Source of the DNA: Planctomycetota bacterium
GTDB lineage: Bacteria; Planctomycetota; Planctomycetia; Gemmatales; Gemmataceae
Length of the DNA: 33,447 nucleotides
Reading direction: 5' to 3'
Assembly (NCBI GenBank): GCA_016191165.1
Contig: JACPPF010000103.1
Location: 1-33,447, forward strand
The notes under the pieces are model-generated. The model was not told where the DNA came from, made no database searches, and saw only the letters and a list, made by a program, of their open reading frames with translations. Positions 7,064-14,318 of the stretch are shown here, one piece after another. Position 1 is the first letter of the stretch. Every line of letters starts with the position of its first letter. Both the position numbers and the translations under genes were made by a program.

Positions 7064-8005
7064 ATGGAAAAGTTCAAAACCGTGGCTACGTCACGCCTGG
7101 CCGTGTTTATCGGGGGCGCAGTGCTGGCCCTCCTTGTGACTTTGCCCTTTGTGAGTAGCGCCCAGGACAAAACGGACAAGGCAAAAGATCCCGACCCGCA
7201 TGCCAAGCACAAGGACACGCAGCCTTCTGGCGACAAGAACTTGGCGAGCCAGATCGCGGACTTGCAAGCCAAGGTCGCGAGGCTGGAAGCCGCGTTGGCG
7301 AAAAGCTCGGGGAGCATGAGTGGCGGCATGGGAAAAATGAAAGACGACAAGATGATTAGCGGCATGGGTGACAAGAAGAAGGGCATGGCTGGCATGGGCA
7401 TGGAAGACGACAAGATGATGGGCGGCATGGGAGCCAAGAAGAAGGGCATGGGCATGGGCATGGGCATGATGGAAATGAAAGGCATGGGCATGGGCATGAT
7501 GGACATGGACATGATGGAAATGATGGGCATGATGGGTATGGCGCCCAAGACTGCCGGCGGCATGACGGGCATGAAAAGCATGGGCAAGATGCAGATGAAA
7601 GCCGCTCTGCCGGGCTTCCCCGGTGCTTCGCATATCTACCACATCGGGGCCACTGACTTCTTCCTCAACCATCCCGAACACATCGACCTGACGGCCAAGC
7701 AAAAGGGCGCCTTGGGCCGCCTGAAGGAGAAGGCCATCCTTGCCAAGACCTCCGCTCAGCGCAAGATCGATGAGGCCGAGCAGGAGCTTTGGATCTTGAC
7801 CGCAGCCGACGAACCGGACGCGACGAAGATCGAGGCCAAGATCCAGGAAACCGAGAAGTTGCGCGGCGCCCAGCGGATGGCGCTCATTCGAGCCGTCGGC
7901 GACGCCGCCAAAATGCTGACCGACGATCAGCGCGCGGCGCTGTTGGGGACCGGGGCGGATAAGACTGCCAAGCCCGACCCGAAAGCCGGCCACAAGATGC
8001 CTTGA
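7064..8005 (+). CDS. Periplasmic Met-rich LTxxQ-type (CpxP/Spy-like) protein
   Basis: 313 residues. The start at 7064 is preferred over an upstream in-frame ATG because GAAGGA precedes it and a signal peptide follows (LAVFIGGAVLALLVTLPFVS). A charged His/Lys segment and a short coiled coil (about residues 58-80) come next, then a stretch from about 85 to 180 with roughly 34 methionines in MGM/KMM-type repeats, able to bind Cu(I). The C-terminal part is helical with IDLTAKQKGALGRLKEK and LTDDQRAALL, the LTxxQ motifs of CpxP/Spy and CnrX/ZraP-like metal-responsive periplasmic proteins. I infer periplasmic copper binding or sensing. First of the series of metal and redox genes. Confidence 0.75.
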   Translation: MEKFKTVATSRLAVFIGGAVLALLVTLPFVSSAQDKTDKAKDPDPHAKHKDTQPSGDKNLASQIADLQAKVARLEAALAKSSGSMSGGMGKMKDDKMISGMGDKKKGMAGMGMEDDKMMGGMGAKKKGMGMGMGMMEMKGMGMGMMDMDMMEMMGMMGMAPKTAGGMTGMKSMGKMQMKAALPGFPGASHIYHIGATDFFLNHPEHIDLTAKQKGALGRLKEKAILAKTSAQRKIDEAEQELWILTAADEPDATKIEAKIQETEKLRGAQRMALIRAVGDAAKMLTDDQRAALLGTGADKTAKPDPKAGHKMP

Positions 8006-8072
8006 ACGAGTCTAACGGTTGAAAACGCCCTCGCCCAAGGGCGGCCTTCACTTGAAAGAAAGGATCTAAACA

Positions 8073-8372
8073 ATGGCAAAAACGCTGAAACGGCCGGCGG
8101 CAACAAACTTTGCGTGCCTTGTCCCGGCAGCTCGCGAGGTTTTCCTCGCGGGAACGTTCAATGGTTGGGATCCAAAGGCGACGCGAATGATCAAGGACGC
8201 CGAAGGTAACTGGCGCGTGGCCGTGGCCCTCCCTCCGGGTCGTCATGAATTCAAGTTCGTGGTCGATGGCGTCTGGTGTTGCGAGCCCGGCTGTGAAGGT
8301 CCGTTCCATGGATGTCCCAAGTGCGTACCCAATTCGTTGGGCACCATGAACCGATTAATCGAGGTGAAGTGA
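8073..8372 (+). CDS. Free-standing AMPK-type glycogen-binding (CBM48) domain protein
   Basis: 99 residues forming one immunoglobulin-like early-set domain: EVFLAGTFNGWDPKATRMIK, then NWRVAVALPPGRHEFKFVVD. This is the AMPK1_CBM/CBM48 pattern that binds alpha-glucans such as glycogen. The end is unusual, with six cysteines around WCCEPGCEGPFHGCPKC. No signal peptide is present, so it should be cytosolic. It sits inside the metal/redox cluster rather than next to a glycogen enzyme, but the GH15 gene 6 kb downstream gives a possible carbohydrate link. RBS-like AAAGAAAGG precedes the ATG. Confidence 0.8.
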   Translation: MAKTLKRPAATNFACLVPAAREVFLAGTFNGWDPKATRMIKDAEGNWRVAVALPPGRHEFKFVVDGVWCCEPGCEGPFHGCPKCVPNSLGTMNRLIEVK

Positions 8373-8374
8373 AC

Positions 8375-9319
8375 ATGAGACATCTGTCTTCCTCAAAAAC
8401 TCCGAGCCGGCTTTTCGGTCTCGGCATGTTCGCAATCCTGATCGGACTGGCCGTTGCGCTTCCGGGTCACGGCCAGGTGTCGCCGGAGGAGCACAAGAAG
8501 CATCACCCCGGGGACAAGGAGCAGGACAAAGCCGGAATGCCGGGAATGGCCTCCGGCGGCAAGGAGCCGGCGAAGGGGATGGGCGGCGGCATGGATATGG
8601 GCAAGATGATGGAGGGGATGGGGAAGCCTCCGCCCAAGGAGTTGTATCCATCGCTCATGAGCCTGCCGGAGCTAACGTCCGAACAGCGAGATCAGGTCCG
8701 GAGGCAGGCGGATGAGCGAATGCGCTCGGGCGTGGTACTTCTGGGCAAGGGACTGGACCGCCTCGGCGAGGCGGCGGAGAAAGAGGATTACGAGGCCATG
8801 CAGGAAGCCACTGCCCAGGTGCGCGAGGCCCTCGCGCGTTTCGAGAGCGGCCTGGCCGCCCGTCGCGCCTTGGCCGACGGCAAGCCGCCGCGCCAAGTAG
8901 CCCTGCAATGGTTCAAGGGCGAAATGAACCTTCAACCGCCACAGGGTGTAGAACGTCGAGGCGGTAACTCCGGGACATCGCTATTTCACCTTTTCACGAT
9001 GGCTCTTCTTATCGCGTTCGCGCTGGCGATGGTCGCGATGTACTTCTTCAAGATGCGCCGGGCAGCGGCCCTCTTTGAGCGTATCGAGTCCGACTCGGGC
9101 TCGCCTCCCCCCGGTTCCGCACCGCCGCTTGCCGGGTCGCCCGCGCCAGGCGCTAAAGTCGCACCACCTGCAAAAGATGCCAAAGCAGTTCCGCCTGCGG
9201 TGGACCCCAAAGTCGCGGCTACGGCAAACGGCAAACAGGCAGCACCACCGGCTGATGCGAAAGCTGCACCGCCCGCGGCAGAGGCCAAAGCCGATCCCCC
9301 TGAGGTGACGAAAACATGA
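8375..9319 (+). CDS. Membrane-anchored Met-rich periplasmic protein
   Basis: 314 residues; start chosen at 8375, 2 bp after the previous stop, with GAGGTGAAG upstream. A signal sequence (FGLGMFAILIGLAVALPGHG) is followed by a His/Lys/Met-rich part (residues about 35-90, with GGGMDMGKMMEGMGK), then a helical domain starting LPELTSEQRDQVRRQADERM, an LTxxQ motif like CpxP-type proteins. A transmembrane helix (LFTMALLIAFALAMVAMYFF, about residues 208-228) is followed by a Pro/Ala/Lys tail that would lie in the cytoplasm. Its stop overlaps the start of the flavin/iron-sulfur reductase (ATGA), which suggests translational coupling and a joint role. Confidence 0.75.
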   Translation: MRHLSSSKTPSRLFGLGMFAILIGLAVALPGHGQVSPEEHKKHHPGDKEQDKAGMPGMASGGKEPAKGMGGGMDMGKMMEGMGKPPPKELYPSLMSLPELTSEQRDQVRRQADERMRSGVVLLGKGLDRLGEAAEKEDYEAMQEATAQVREALARFESGLAARRALADGKPPRQVALQWFKGEMNLQPPQGVERRGGNSGTSLFHLFTMALLIAFALAMVAMYFFKMRRAAALFERIESDSGSPPPGSAPPLAGSPAPGAKVAPPAKDAKAVPPAVDPKVAATANGKQAAPPADAKAAPPAAEAKADPPEVTKT

Positions 9320-10458
9320 GCCAGCTGTCATTCCAAAAAGCCGCTACGCCTGTGGCAGACACTCAAGCCGGACCGGCAGCCGTTTCGGAGCCGACCTCCG
9401 CGTCGCCTATGACTGCGAATTGGCGAGGGTACCTGCGTGTCGGAAACATCGTCGCGGAAACCCCAGGCGTGAAAACGTTCCGCCTGCTTCCGTCGTCGGG
9501 CGACCGCTTCCTCCCTTTCACCTTTGTGCCAGGCCAATTCCTCAACGTCGCGTTCTGGATTGGCGGCGCGCGGATGAACCGCTCGTACTCCATCTCGTCC
9601 TCCCCGACGCAACGCGAATACGTAGAGGTGACCGTGAAGCGTGAGCCGCGGGGCGCGGTTTCTCGTCACATCGTTGACCTGCTCAAGGTGGGCGACCTGA
9701 TCGAAGCCGCAGGCCCGGTCGGGAAGTTCACGTTCGACGGGACGGAAGCGGACAGCGTCGTTCTCATCTCGGCCGGCGTCGGGATCACGCCCATGGTGAG
9801 CGTCACCCGGTATCTCACCGAGCGGGCGTGGGCCGGAGACATTTTCTTCATCTTTACGTGCCGCACTCCAGCCGACTTCATCCTGGGGAACGAGGTTGCC
9901 GCGCTTCAGCGTGCCAATCCGAAGTTGCACGTCGCGGTCACGATGACCCGATCGGAAGGGACGGACTGGAAGGGGCCGCGCGGACGCATCACCAAGGAAC
10001 TCCTCACGCAGACGGTCCCCGATCTGGCGTCGCGGCGAATCCACCTGTGTGGGCCGCTGCCGATGATGGAGACGACTAAAGCCATCCTCGCCGAACTCGG
10101 CGTTCCTCCGGATAACCTGAAGACCGAACAATTCGGCGCGGTCAAGCCCGCCCCGGCCGCCGCCGCGACCTCATTGAAACCGACTGCCACGGCCACGGGC
10201 CCGCTGGTCACGTTTTCAACGAACAACAAGTCGGCCAAGATCCACGTCGATCAGACCGTTCTCGAACTCTCCGAGGAGCTTTCCATCGGAATCGCATTCT
10301 CTTGTCGCATCGGCACCTGCGGCGTGTGCAAGGTGAAGATGACCTCCGGCGAGGTCGAGATGGAGGTGCAGGATGCACTCGATGACGACGACAAAGCCAA
10401 CGGCATCATCCTCGCCTGCCAGGCGAAGCCGAAGAGCGACATCGCGGTGGAGGCATAG
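9316..10458 (+). CDS. NAD(P)H flavin reductase with C-terminal 2Fe-2S ferredoxin domain
   Basis: 380 residues. A ferredoxin-reductase-type FAD domain (about 35-145) contains RSYSISSSP, and the NAD(P)-binding domain (about 150-275) contains SAGVGITPMVS and LCGPLPMMETT. The C-terminal plant-type ferredoxin domain (about 295-380) has FSCRIGTCGVCK and a distal LACQ, supplying the four cluster cysteines. This matches the Hcr/benzoate-reductase/phenol-reductase family, which passes two electrons from NAD(P)H through flavin to one-electron carriers. There is no signal peptide, so it is cytosolic. It is coupled upstream by an ATGA overlap and downstream by a 2-bp gap to a cytochrome b, its likely electron acceptor. 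Confidence 0.88.
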   Translation: MSQLSFQKAATPVADTQAGPAAVSEPTSASPMTANWRGYLRVGNIVAETPGVKTFRLLPSSGDRFLPFTFVPGQFLNVAFWIGGARMNRSYSISSSPTQREYVEVTVKREPRGAVSRHIVDLLKVGDLIEAAGPVGKFTFDGTEADSVVLISAGVGITPMVSVTRYLTERAWAGDIFFIFTCRTPADFILGNEVAALQRANPKLHVAVTMTRSEGTDWKGPRGRITKELLTQTVPDLASRRIHLCGPLPMMETTKAILAELGVPPDNLKTEQFGAVKPAPAAAATSLKPTATATGPLVTFSTNNKSAKIHVDQTVLELSEELSIGIAFSCRIGTCGVCKVKMTSGEVEMEVQDALDDDDKANGIILACQAKPKSDIAVEA

Positions 10459-10460
10459 CC

Positions 10461-11204
10461 ATGAAAGAACGTGAGCGCATCATCGTCGCCGGCGTCCTCT
10501 GCGTCTTGCTGTTCGCCTGGCTCGGCTTCCTCGTCCACCGTTCGCCGCGCTTTGCGGGCAGCGGAGTTGGGGCGGTGTTCGGGATCGCGGGGGCCGTGCT
10601 CATGCTGGTCCCGCTCGCGTATCCGACCGTCAAGCGCATTCCCTTCCTCAATGCTCGGATCACGCCGCACGTTTCGTTGCAGTCATTGATGACGCTACAC
10701 GTCTACGCGGGCATCCTTGGCCCGCTGCTGGGTATCATTCATACCGGCCACAAGTACGACAGCTGGTTGGGAATCACGCTGACGGCAGTAATGCTGCTCG
10801 TCGTCGTGAGCGGGTTCATCGGTCGCTACCTGCTCAGCTACGTCAATCAGGAGATTAAGGACAAGTTGCTTCTCTTGCAGACTGCCAGGGGGGATCTGGA
10901 TAGCGCGTGGGGGGCGCTCAAGAACGCGCCCCCGGGGATGAATACCCTTCCGAAGTCGCCCCTTCTGGCGGCAGGCTTGGCGTCCTTGGGGATCGACCTT
11001 CAAGTCGGCGGGCCGGCTGGTGAGGTCACCAGGCTTGCCGAATCCGTGGCGGATCTGGAGTACGCGATCCGTACCCACGAGCTTTTCAAGCGCTGGTGCA
11101 GCCGATGGCTGACACTGCACCTCGTTCTTTCCGTGCTCCTTTACGTGCTGCTCGCGCTGCACATCTGGGCCGGGATTCATTTCGGACTGAGGTGGTTCTC
11201 ATGA
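10461..11204 (+). CDS. Di-heme membrane cytochrome b-type protein
   Basis: 247 residues with about five transmembrane helices (7-25, 36-55, 73-95, 101-124, 214-240). The helix at 73-95 has His80 and His94, and the last helix has His220 and His234. Two His pairs, each 14 residues apart on two helices, are the classic pattern for two b-type hemes stacked across the membrane. Other His residues (70, 97, 240) are near the ends. A soluble stretch of about 90 residues lies between helices 4 and 5. I do not recognise a named family, but a membrane electron carrier is well supported. It lies 2 bp after the reductase and overlaps the multiheme cytochrome (ATGA). Confidence 0.75.
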   Translation: MKERERIIVAGVLCVLLFAWLGFLVHRSPRFAGSGVGAVFGIAGAVLMLVPLAYPTVKRIPFLNARITPHVSLQSLMTLHVYAGILGPLLGIIHTGHKYDSWLGITLTAVMLLVVVSGFIGRYLLSYVNQEIKDKLLLLQTARGDLDSAWGALKNAPPGMNTLPKSPLLAAGLASLGIDLQVGGPAGEVTRLAESVADLEYAIRTHELFKRWCSRWLTLHLVLSVLLYVLLALHIWAGIHFGLRWFS

Positions 11205-12019
11205 AACTCTGGCACATCGCAGCCGCGGCGGCGATCATCGTGACGCTGTTTGGCGCGTACTACTTCTTCGGGAATCATGGCGGTAGCGAGGGCTCGGGAG
11301 TGTTGAGCAAAACAGCCTGGCAGCGCATGGCCCTACCCGGGGAGCTGTCCAAGGCGCATGCGTTTCTGGAACACAACTGCGCGGCCTGTCACACGGCCAG
11401 CAAGGGTGTCGAAGCCAGCAACTGCATCGCCTGCCACGCCAACAACGAGTCGTTGTTGCAACGCCAGCCGACCGCGTTCCATGCCGACGTGGGTAGCTGC
11501 GTCGAGTGCCACGCTGAGCATCGAGGAACCGATCAGCGCCCGACCAAGATGAACCATCTGGCGCTAGCGGAGATCGGCTTCCGCCAACTGAAGGCCGACC
11601 ATGCGCCAAACGGTGAAAACGAACGGGTGCGGAAAGACCTCCTCGCCTGGATTGGCCAACACCAACCCACGGGCCACGGGTCGGCAGGCCATTCGAGCCT
11701 CACCCCGCAGGAGGCGGTGTTGAATTGCGCGTCCTGCCATTCCACCAAGGATCGGCATTTCAAGCTCTTCGGCCAAGACTGCGCCCAGTGCCACACGACG
11801 ACGAAGTGGACGATCCCCGAGTTTCGGCACCCGTCGTCGCGATCGATGGACTGCGCTCAGTGCCATCAGGGACCGCCGAGCCATTACATGATGCATTTTG
11901 AAATGATGTCAGCCAAGTTCGCTGGAAAGCCGCACGCCAAAGTCAACCAGTGTTACGAGTGCCACCAGACGACGGCATGGAACGACATCAAAGGCATTGG
12001 CTTTTTCAAACACCACTAG
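11201..12019 (+). CDS. Membrane-anchored heptaheme c-type cytochrome
   Basis: 272 residues; the start ATG overlaps the previous stop, which decides against longer in-frame options. An N-terminal helix (about 5-23) serves as signal anchor and the rest is periplasmic. Seven CxxCH heme-binding motifs are visible at about residues 60, 75, 100, 176, 194, 218 and 251 (CAACH, CIACH, CVECH, CASCH, CAQCH twice, CYECH), with many extra His residues as possible distal ligands. The spacing resembles the cytochrome c3/c7-type multiheme families. It probably receives electrons from the cytochrome b encoded before it and passes them to a periplasmic or surface acceptor. Confidence 0.9.
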   Translation: MKLWHIAAAAAIIVTLFGAYYFFGNHGGSEGSGVLSKTAWQRMALPGELSKAHAFLEHNCAACHTASKGVEASNCIACHANNESLLQRQPTAFHADVGSCVECHAEHRGTDQRPTKMNHLALAEIGFRQLKADHAPNGENERVRKDLLAWIGQHQPTGHGSAGHSSLTPQEAVLNCASCHSTKDRHFKLFGQDCAQCHTTTKWTIPEFRHPSSRSMDCAQCHQGPPSHYMMHFEMMSAKFAGKPHAKVNQCYECHQTTAWNDIKGIGFFKHH

Positions 12020-12039
12020 GTCAACACCGGGAGAACACC

Positions 12040-12261
12040 GTGAGCACCGAAGCAATGACCGAACCTTCCGCGGAACACCTGGAAGCACTCGTGCAGCAAC
12101 GATCGCATGGCCGGGTCCGTAACTTACGCGTGTTCGTCCAGGACCAAGGCCTGATCCTGCAAGGGCAGACTTCGGCTTACTACGCCAAGCAACTGGCCCA
12201 ACATGCGGCAATGGAATTCAGTGGACTTCCGATCTTGACTAACGATATCAAAGTGCGCTGA
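12040..12261 (+). CDS. Small BON-domain-like protein
   Basis: 73 residues from a GTG at 12040 that follows CGGGAGAA; the ATG at 12055 is an alternative. The sequence GRVRNLRVFVQDQGLILQGQ then an AQHAAMEFSG helix and ILTNDIKVR fits a single BON domain (beta-alpha-beta-beta fold), usually linked to membrane or lipid contact, here with no signal peptide. It follows the cytochrome gene by 20 bp and probably belongs to the same transcript. Its role is not known. Confidence 0.6.
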   Translation: MSTEAMTEPSAEHLEALVQQRSHGRVRNLRVFVQDQGLILQGQTSAYYAKQLAQHAAMEFSGLPILTNDIKVR

Positions 12262-12271
12262 GTCGCACTTT
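12250..12271 (+). terminator. Hairpin overlapping the BON-gene stop
   Basis: AAAGTGCG (12250-12257) pairs with CGCACTTT (12264-12271) around CTGAGT, which contains the stop codon. There is no following T tract, so it may be a transcript-end stabiliser rather than a strong terminator. Confidence 0.4.
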
Positions 12272-12306
12272 GACAAATGGAGCAACAGAAAGCGGAAGAT
12301 GTGTCA

Positions 12307-12333
12307 CCAAGGAAACCGTGTGTGCTTCCTTGG
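12307..12333 (+). promoter_or_regulatory. Hairpin ahead of the next small gene
   Basis: CCAAGGAA (12307-12314) pairs perfectly with TTCCTTGG (12326-12333) over an 11-base loop, 30 bp before the start codon at 12364 and just ahead of the GAGGAGAAA ribosome site. It could limit read-through from the upstream operon or affect translation. Its function is unproven. Confidence 0.35.
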
Positions 12334-12363
12334 CATCTTCCAATCCAGACGAGGAGAAACCTG

Positions 12364-12672
12364 ATGATGTATCGCATTTCGTTCCTGACGATTGTGGCCG
12401 CGGCGCTGGTCGTTCTGACCGGGCTGTCCCAAGGCGGCGCGGGCGGCAAGGCCCAAGAGGCGACGGTCGTCAAAGTCGGTGACAGCAAGATCACCCTCAC
12501 CTTCAAGGGCAGTGACCAGAAGCACACGCACGATGTCGCCAAGGACGCCAAGATCACCTTGGACGACAAGAAAGCCAAGCTCGAAGAGCTGAAGGAAGGC
12601 TTCCACGCCAACGTGACTATCGACGACAAGTTTGTCGTCACCAAGATCGATGCCCATTCGAAAAAGAAATGA
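12364..12672 (+). CDS. Small secreted protein of unknown function
   Basis: 102 residues from the first of two ATGs behind GAGGAGAAAC. A signal peptide (ISFLTIVAAALVVLTGLSQG) precedes a Lys/Asp-rich beta-rich part with short repeats: ATVVKVGDSKITLTFKG, HTHDVAKDAKITLDDKKAK and FHANVTIDDKFVVTKIDAH. The alternation resembles small secreted beta-barrel proteins that bind metals or ions (CusF- or DUF5666-like), but I cannot confirm the family. A GC-rich hairpin follows the stop. Confidence 0.65.
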   Translation: MMYRISFLTIVAAALVVLTGLSQGGAGGKAQEATVVKVGDSKITLTFKGSDQKHTHDVAKDAKITLDDKKAKLEELKEGFHANVTIDDKFVVTKIDAHSKKK

Positions 12673-12686
12673 GGCATGTGTCGGAA

Positions 12687-12717
12687 GCCGGCCCGTGAGG
12701 TTTCTCACGGCCCCGGC
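12687..12717 (+). terminator. GC-rich hairpin after the small secreted gene
   Basis: GCCGGCCCGTGAG pairs with CTCACGGCCCCGGC with a small mismatch around a 4-base loop, 15 bp after the stop at 12672. There is no T tract, so it is a possible intrinsic or stabilising stem. Confidence 0.45.
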
Positions 12718-12775
12718 GTCCGGCAAGTGAGGATGCTGGAGAACGGCCCTATGGGCATGGCGAGGTATCCCTCTT

Positions 12776-14098
12776 ATGAAGTACGCAGTCGCGCGCATCG
12801 CACTCTATATCTTCCTGCTCCTTGCGCCCCTGTCCATGGCGGCCGTATTCGGCCCGGGCGGCCACGGGTTTCTCGGCGAATTGGGCAGGTCGTTTGCACT
12901 GTTAGCCTTCACGATCGTAACCATGCAGTTTGTGTTGAGCGCACGGCTGAGCTGGATCGAGCGGCCGTTCGGGCTGGACATGCTGTTCCGCTTTCACAAG
13001 GCCATGGCCGTGTTCGCGACTGTGCTGCTGCTTCTCCACCCCGTGCTGTTGGCGGCGGGCGGGGCAGGCTGGGCTTTGCTGATCGGCTTCGATGTTCCCT
13101 GGCATATCTGGCTGGGCCGGTTGGTCCTGCTCGTTCTGCTCACCCTCGTGGGCATCAGTTGGTTTCGGCTGGCTCTGTGCCTGGAGTACGAGCGCTGGCG
13201 GCGCTGGCACAACGCGTTGGCAGTGCTCCTACTCGCCCTGGGCTTCGTGCATAGCTGGAACGCCGGGCGCGACCCGACCGCCGGTCCGCTACGGTTCCTC
13301 TGGCCGGGGTTGGTGGGTGCGGCGGCCCTCGCCTACTTATATCACCGCGTCGTGCGGCCCTTTTGGCTTTGGCGACACCCTTACCGAGTGGTCGAGGTCA
13401 TTCAGGAGACGCCGGAGGTGTGGACCATCAAGCTCCGCCCGCCGGAGGGCCGACGATTGGGCGACTATCTGCCAGGTCAGTTTTGCTTCCTGACTCTGAA
13501 GCGGGGGCGGGGTCTGCCGACCGAGGAACACCACTGGACGATCTCGTCCAGCCCGACCGAGCAGGGGTTCATCACCTTCACGATCAAGGAGTCCGGCGAC
13601 TTTACCGCCACGATCGGCCAGACGCGGCCCGGCGACACCGCCGCCGTGCTCGGCCCTTATGGGCGCTTCTCGTACGTGTTGCACCCCGAGGAGGGTGACC
13701 TGATCTTTATTGCGGGCGGCATCGGCATTACCCCGCTGATGAGCATGCTGCGGCACATGCGCGACACGCGGGCCGACCGGTGTGTGCTGCTGATTTATGC
13801 AAATACGACCCAAAGCGATATCGCGTTCCGCGACGAGTTGGCGGCGATTGAGGCGGGCGCGAGCCCCCGCCTGCAAGTCATCCACATACTGAGCCGACCC
13901 GAGGCCGGCTGGGCCGGCGAGACCGGCCGCCTCGATCGCGCGAAGGTCGAGCGACTGTGCGGCAAAGATGTGGCGGACAAGGCGTACTATGTCTGCGGCC
14001 CGCCGGCGATGATGACGGCGGTGCTCGCGATCCTTCAGGAGCTTGGTGCAGCCCAGTCCGCCGTACAGGTCGAACGGTTCTCGCTTTTCGAAAATTAA
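12776..14098 (+). CDS. Ferric-reductase-like transmembrane flavocytochrome b
   Basis: 440 residues. The N-terminal 200 residues are a six-helix ferric-reductase transmembrane domain with His74 and His88 on one helix (FRFHKAMAVFATVLLLLHP) and His145 and His158 on another (RRWHNALAVLLLALGFVHSW), the bis-heme pattern of FRE/NOX enzymes. The C-terminal half is an oxidoreductase: FAD-binding HHWTISSSP, GPYGRFSY, and NAD(P)-binding AGGIGITPLMSML and YVCGPPAMM. It should move electrons from cytosolic NAD(P)H through FAD and two b hemes to the outside, reducing Fe(III), Cu(II) or oxygen. Acceptor unknown. It starts 103 bp after the small secreted gene. Confidence 0.85.
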   Translation: MKYAVARIALYIFLLLAPLSMAAVFGPGGHGFLGELGRSFALLAFTIVTMQFVLSARLSWIERPFGLDMLFRFHKAMAVFATVLLLLHPVLLAAGGAGWALLIGFDVPWHIWLGRLVLLVLLTLVGISWFRLALCLEYERWRRWHNALAVLLLALGFVHSWNAGRDPTAGPLRFLWPGLVGAAALAYLYHRVVRPFWLWRHPYRVVEVIQETPEVWTIKLRPPEGRRLGDYLPGQFCFLTLKRGRGLPTEEHHWTISSSPTEQGFITFTIKESGDFTATIGQTRPGDTAAVLGPYGRFSYVLHPEEGDLIFIAGGIGITPLMSMLRHMRDTRADRCVLLIYANTTQSDIAFRDELAAIEAGASPRLQVIHILSRPEAGWAGETGRLDRAKVERLCGKDVADKAYYVCGPPAMMTAVLAILQELGAAQSAVQVERFSLFEN

Positions 14099-14129
14099 CG
14101 ATTAACGGTTGTCCAGCGGGAGAACGGTC

Positions 14130-14318
14130 ATGGAGCGGATATGGAATTTGAAGTGGGTTATTGCGGTGGTGATCGTCTTGACGACTTTCGTGGCTATCGG
14201 CGTGGCGGCGTGGCGGTCCTCCGGCGGTTCGCAACGCAGCGGAGCAACGCATCCGAACCAAAGCCAAGAGACCGGAAAGGAAGCGGGCCCGGATCACCAT
14301 CGCCAAGAACACAAATGA
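14130..14318 (+). CDS. Small single-helix membrane protein
   Basis: 62 residues from ATG 14130, behind GCGGGAGAA. One transmembrane helix (LKWVIAVVIVLTTFVAIGVA) is followed by a polar Ser/Gln/His-rich tail ending DHHRQEHK. It lies 31 bp after the flavocytochrome and its stop overlaps the next start (ATGA), so it is probably co-translated with the GH15 gene. The tail, rich in His, may face the periplasm. No family recognised. Confidence 0.55.
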   Translation: MERIWNLKWVIAVVIVLTTFVAIGVAAWRSSGGSQRSGATHPNQSQETGKEAGPDHHRQEHK

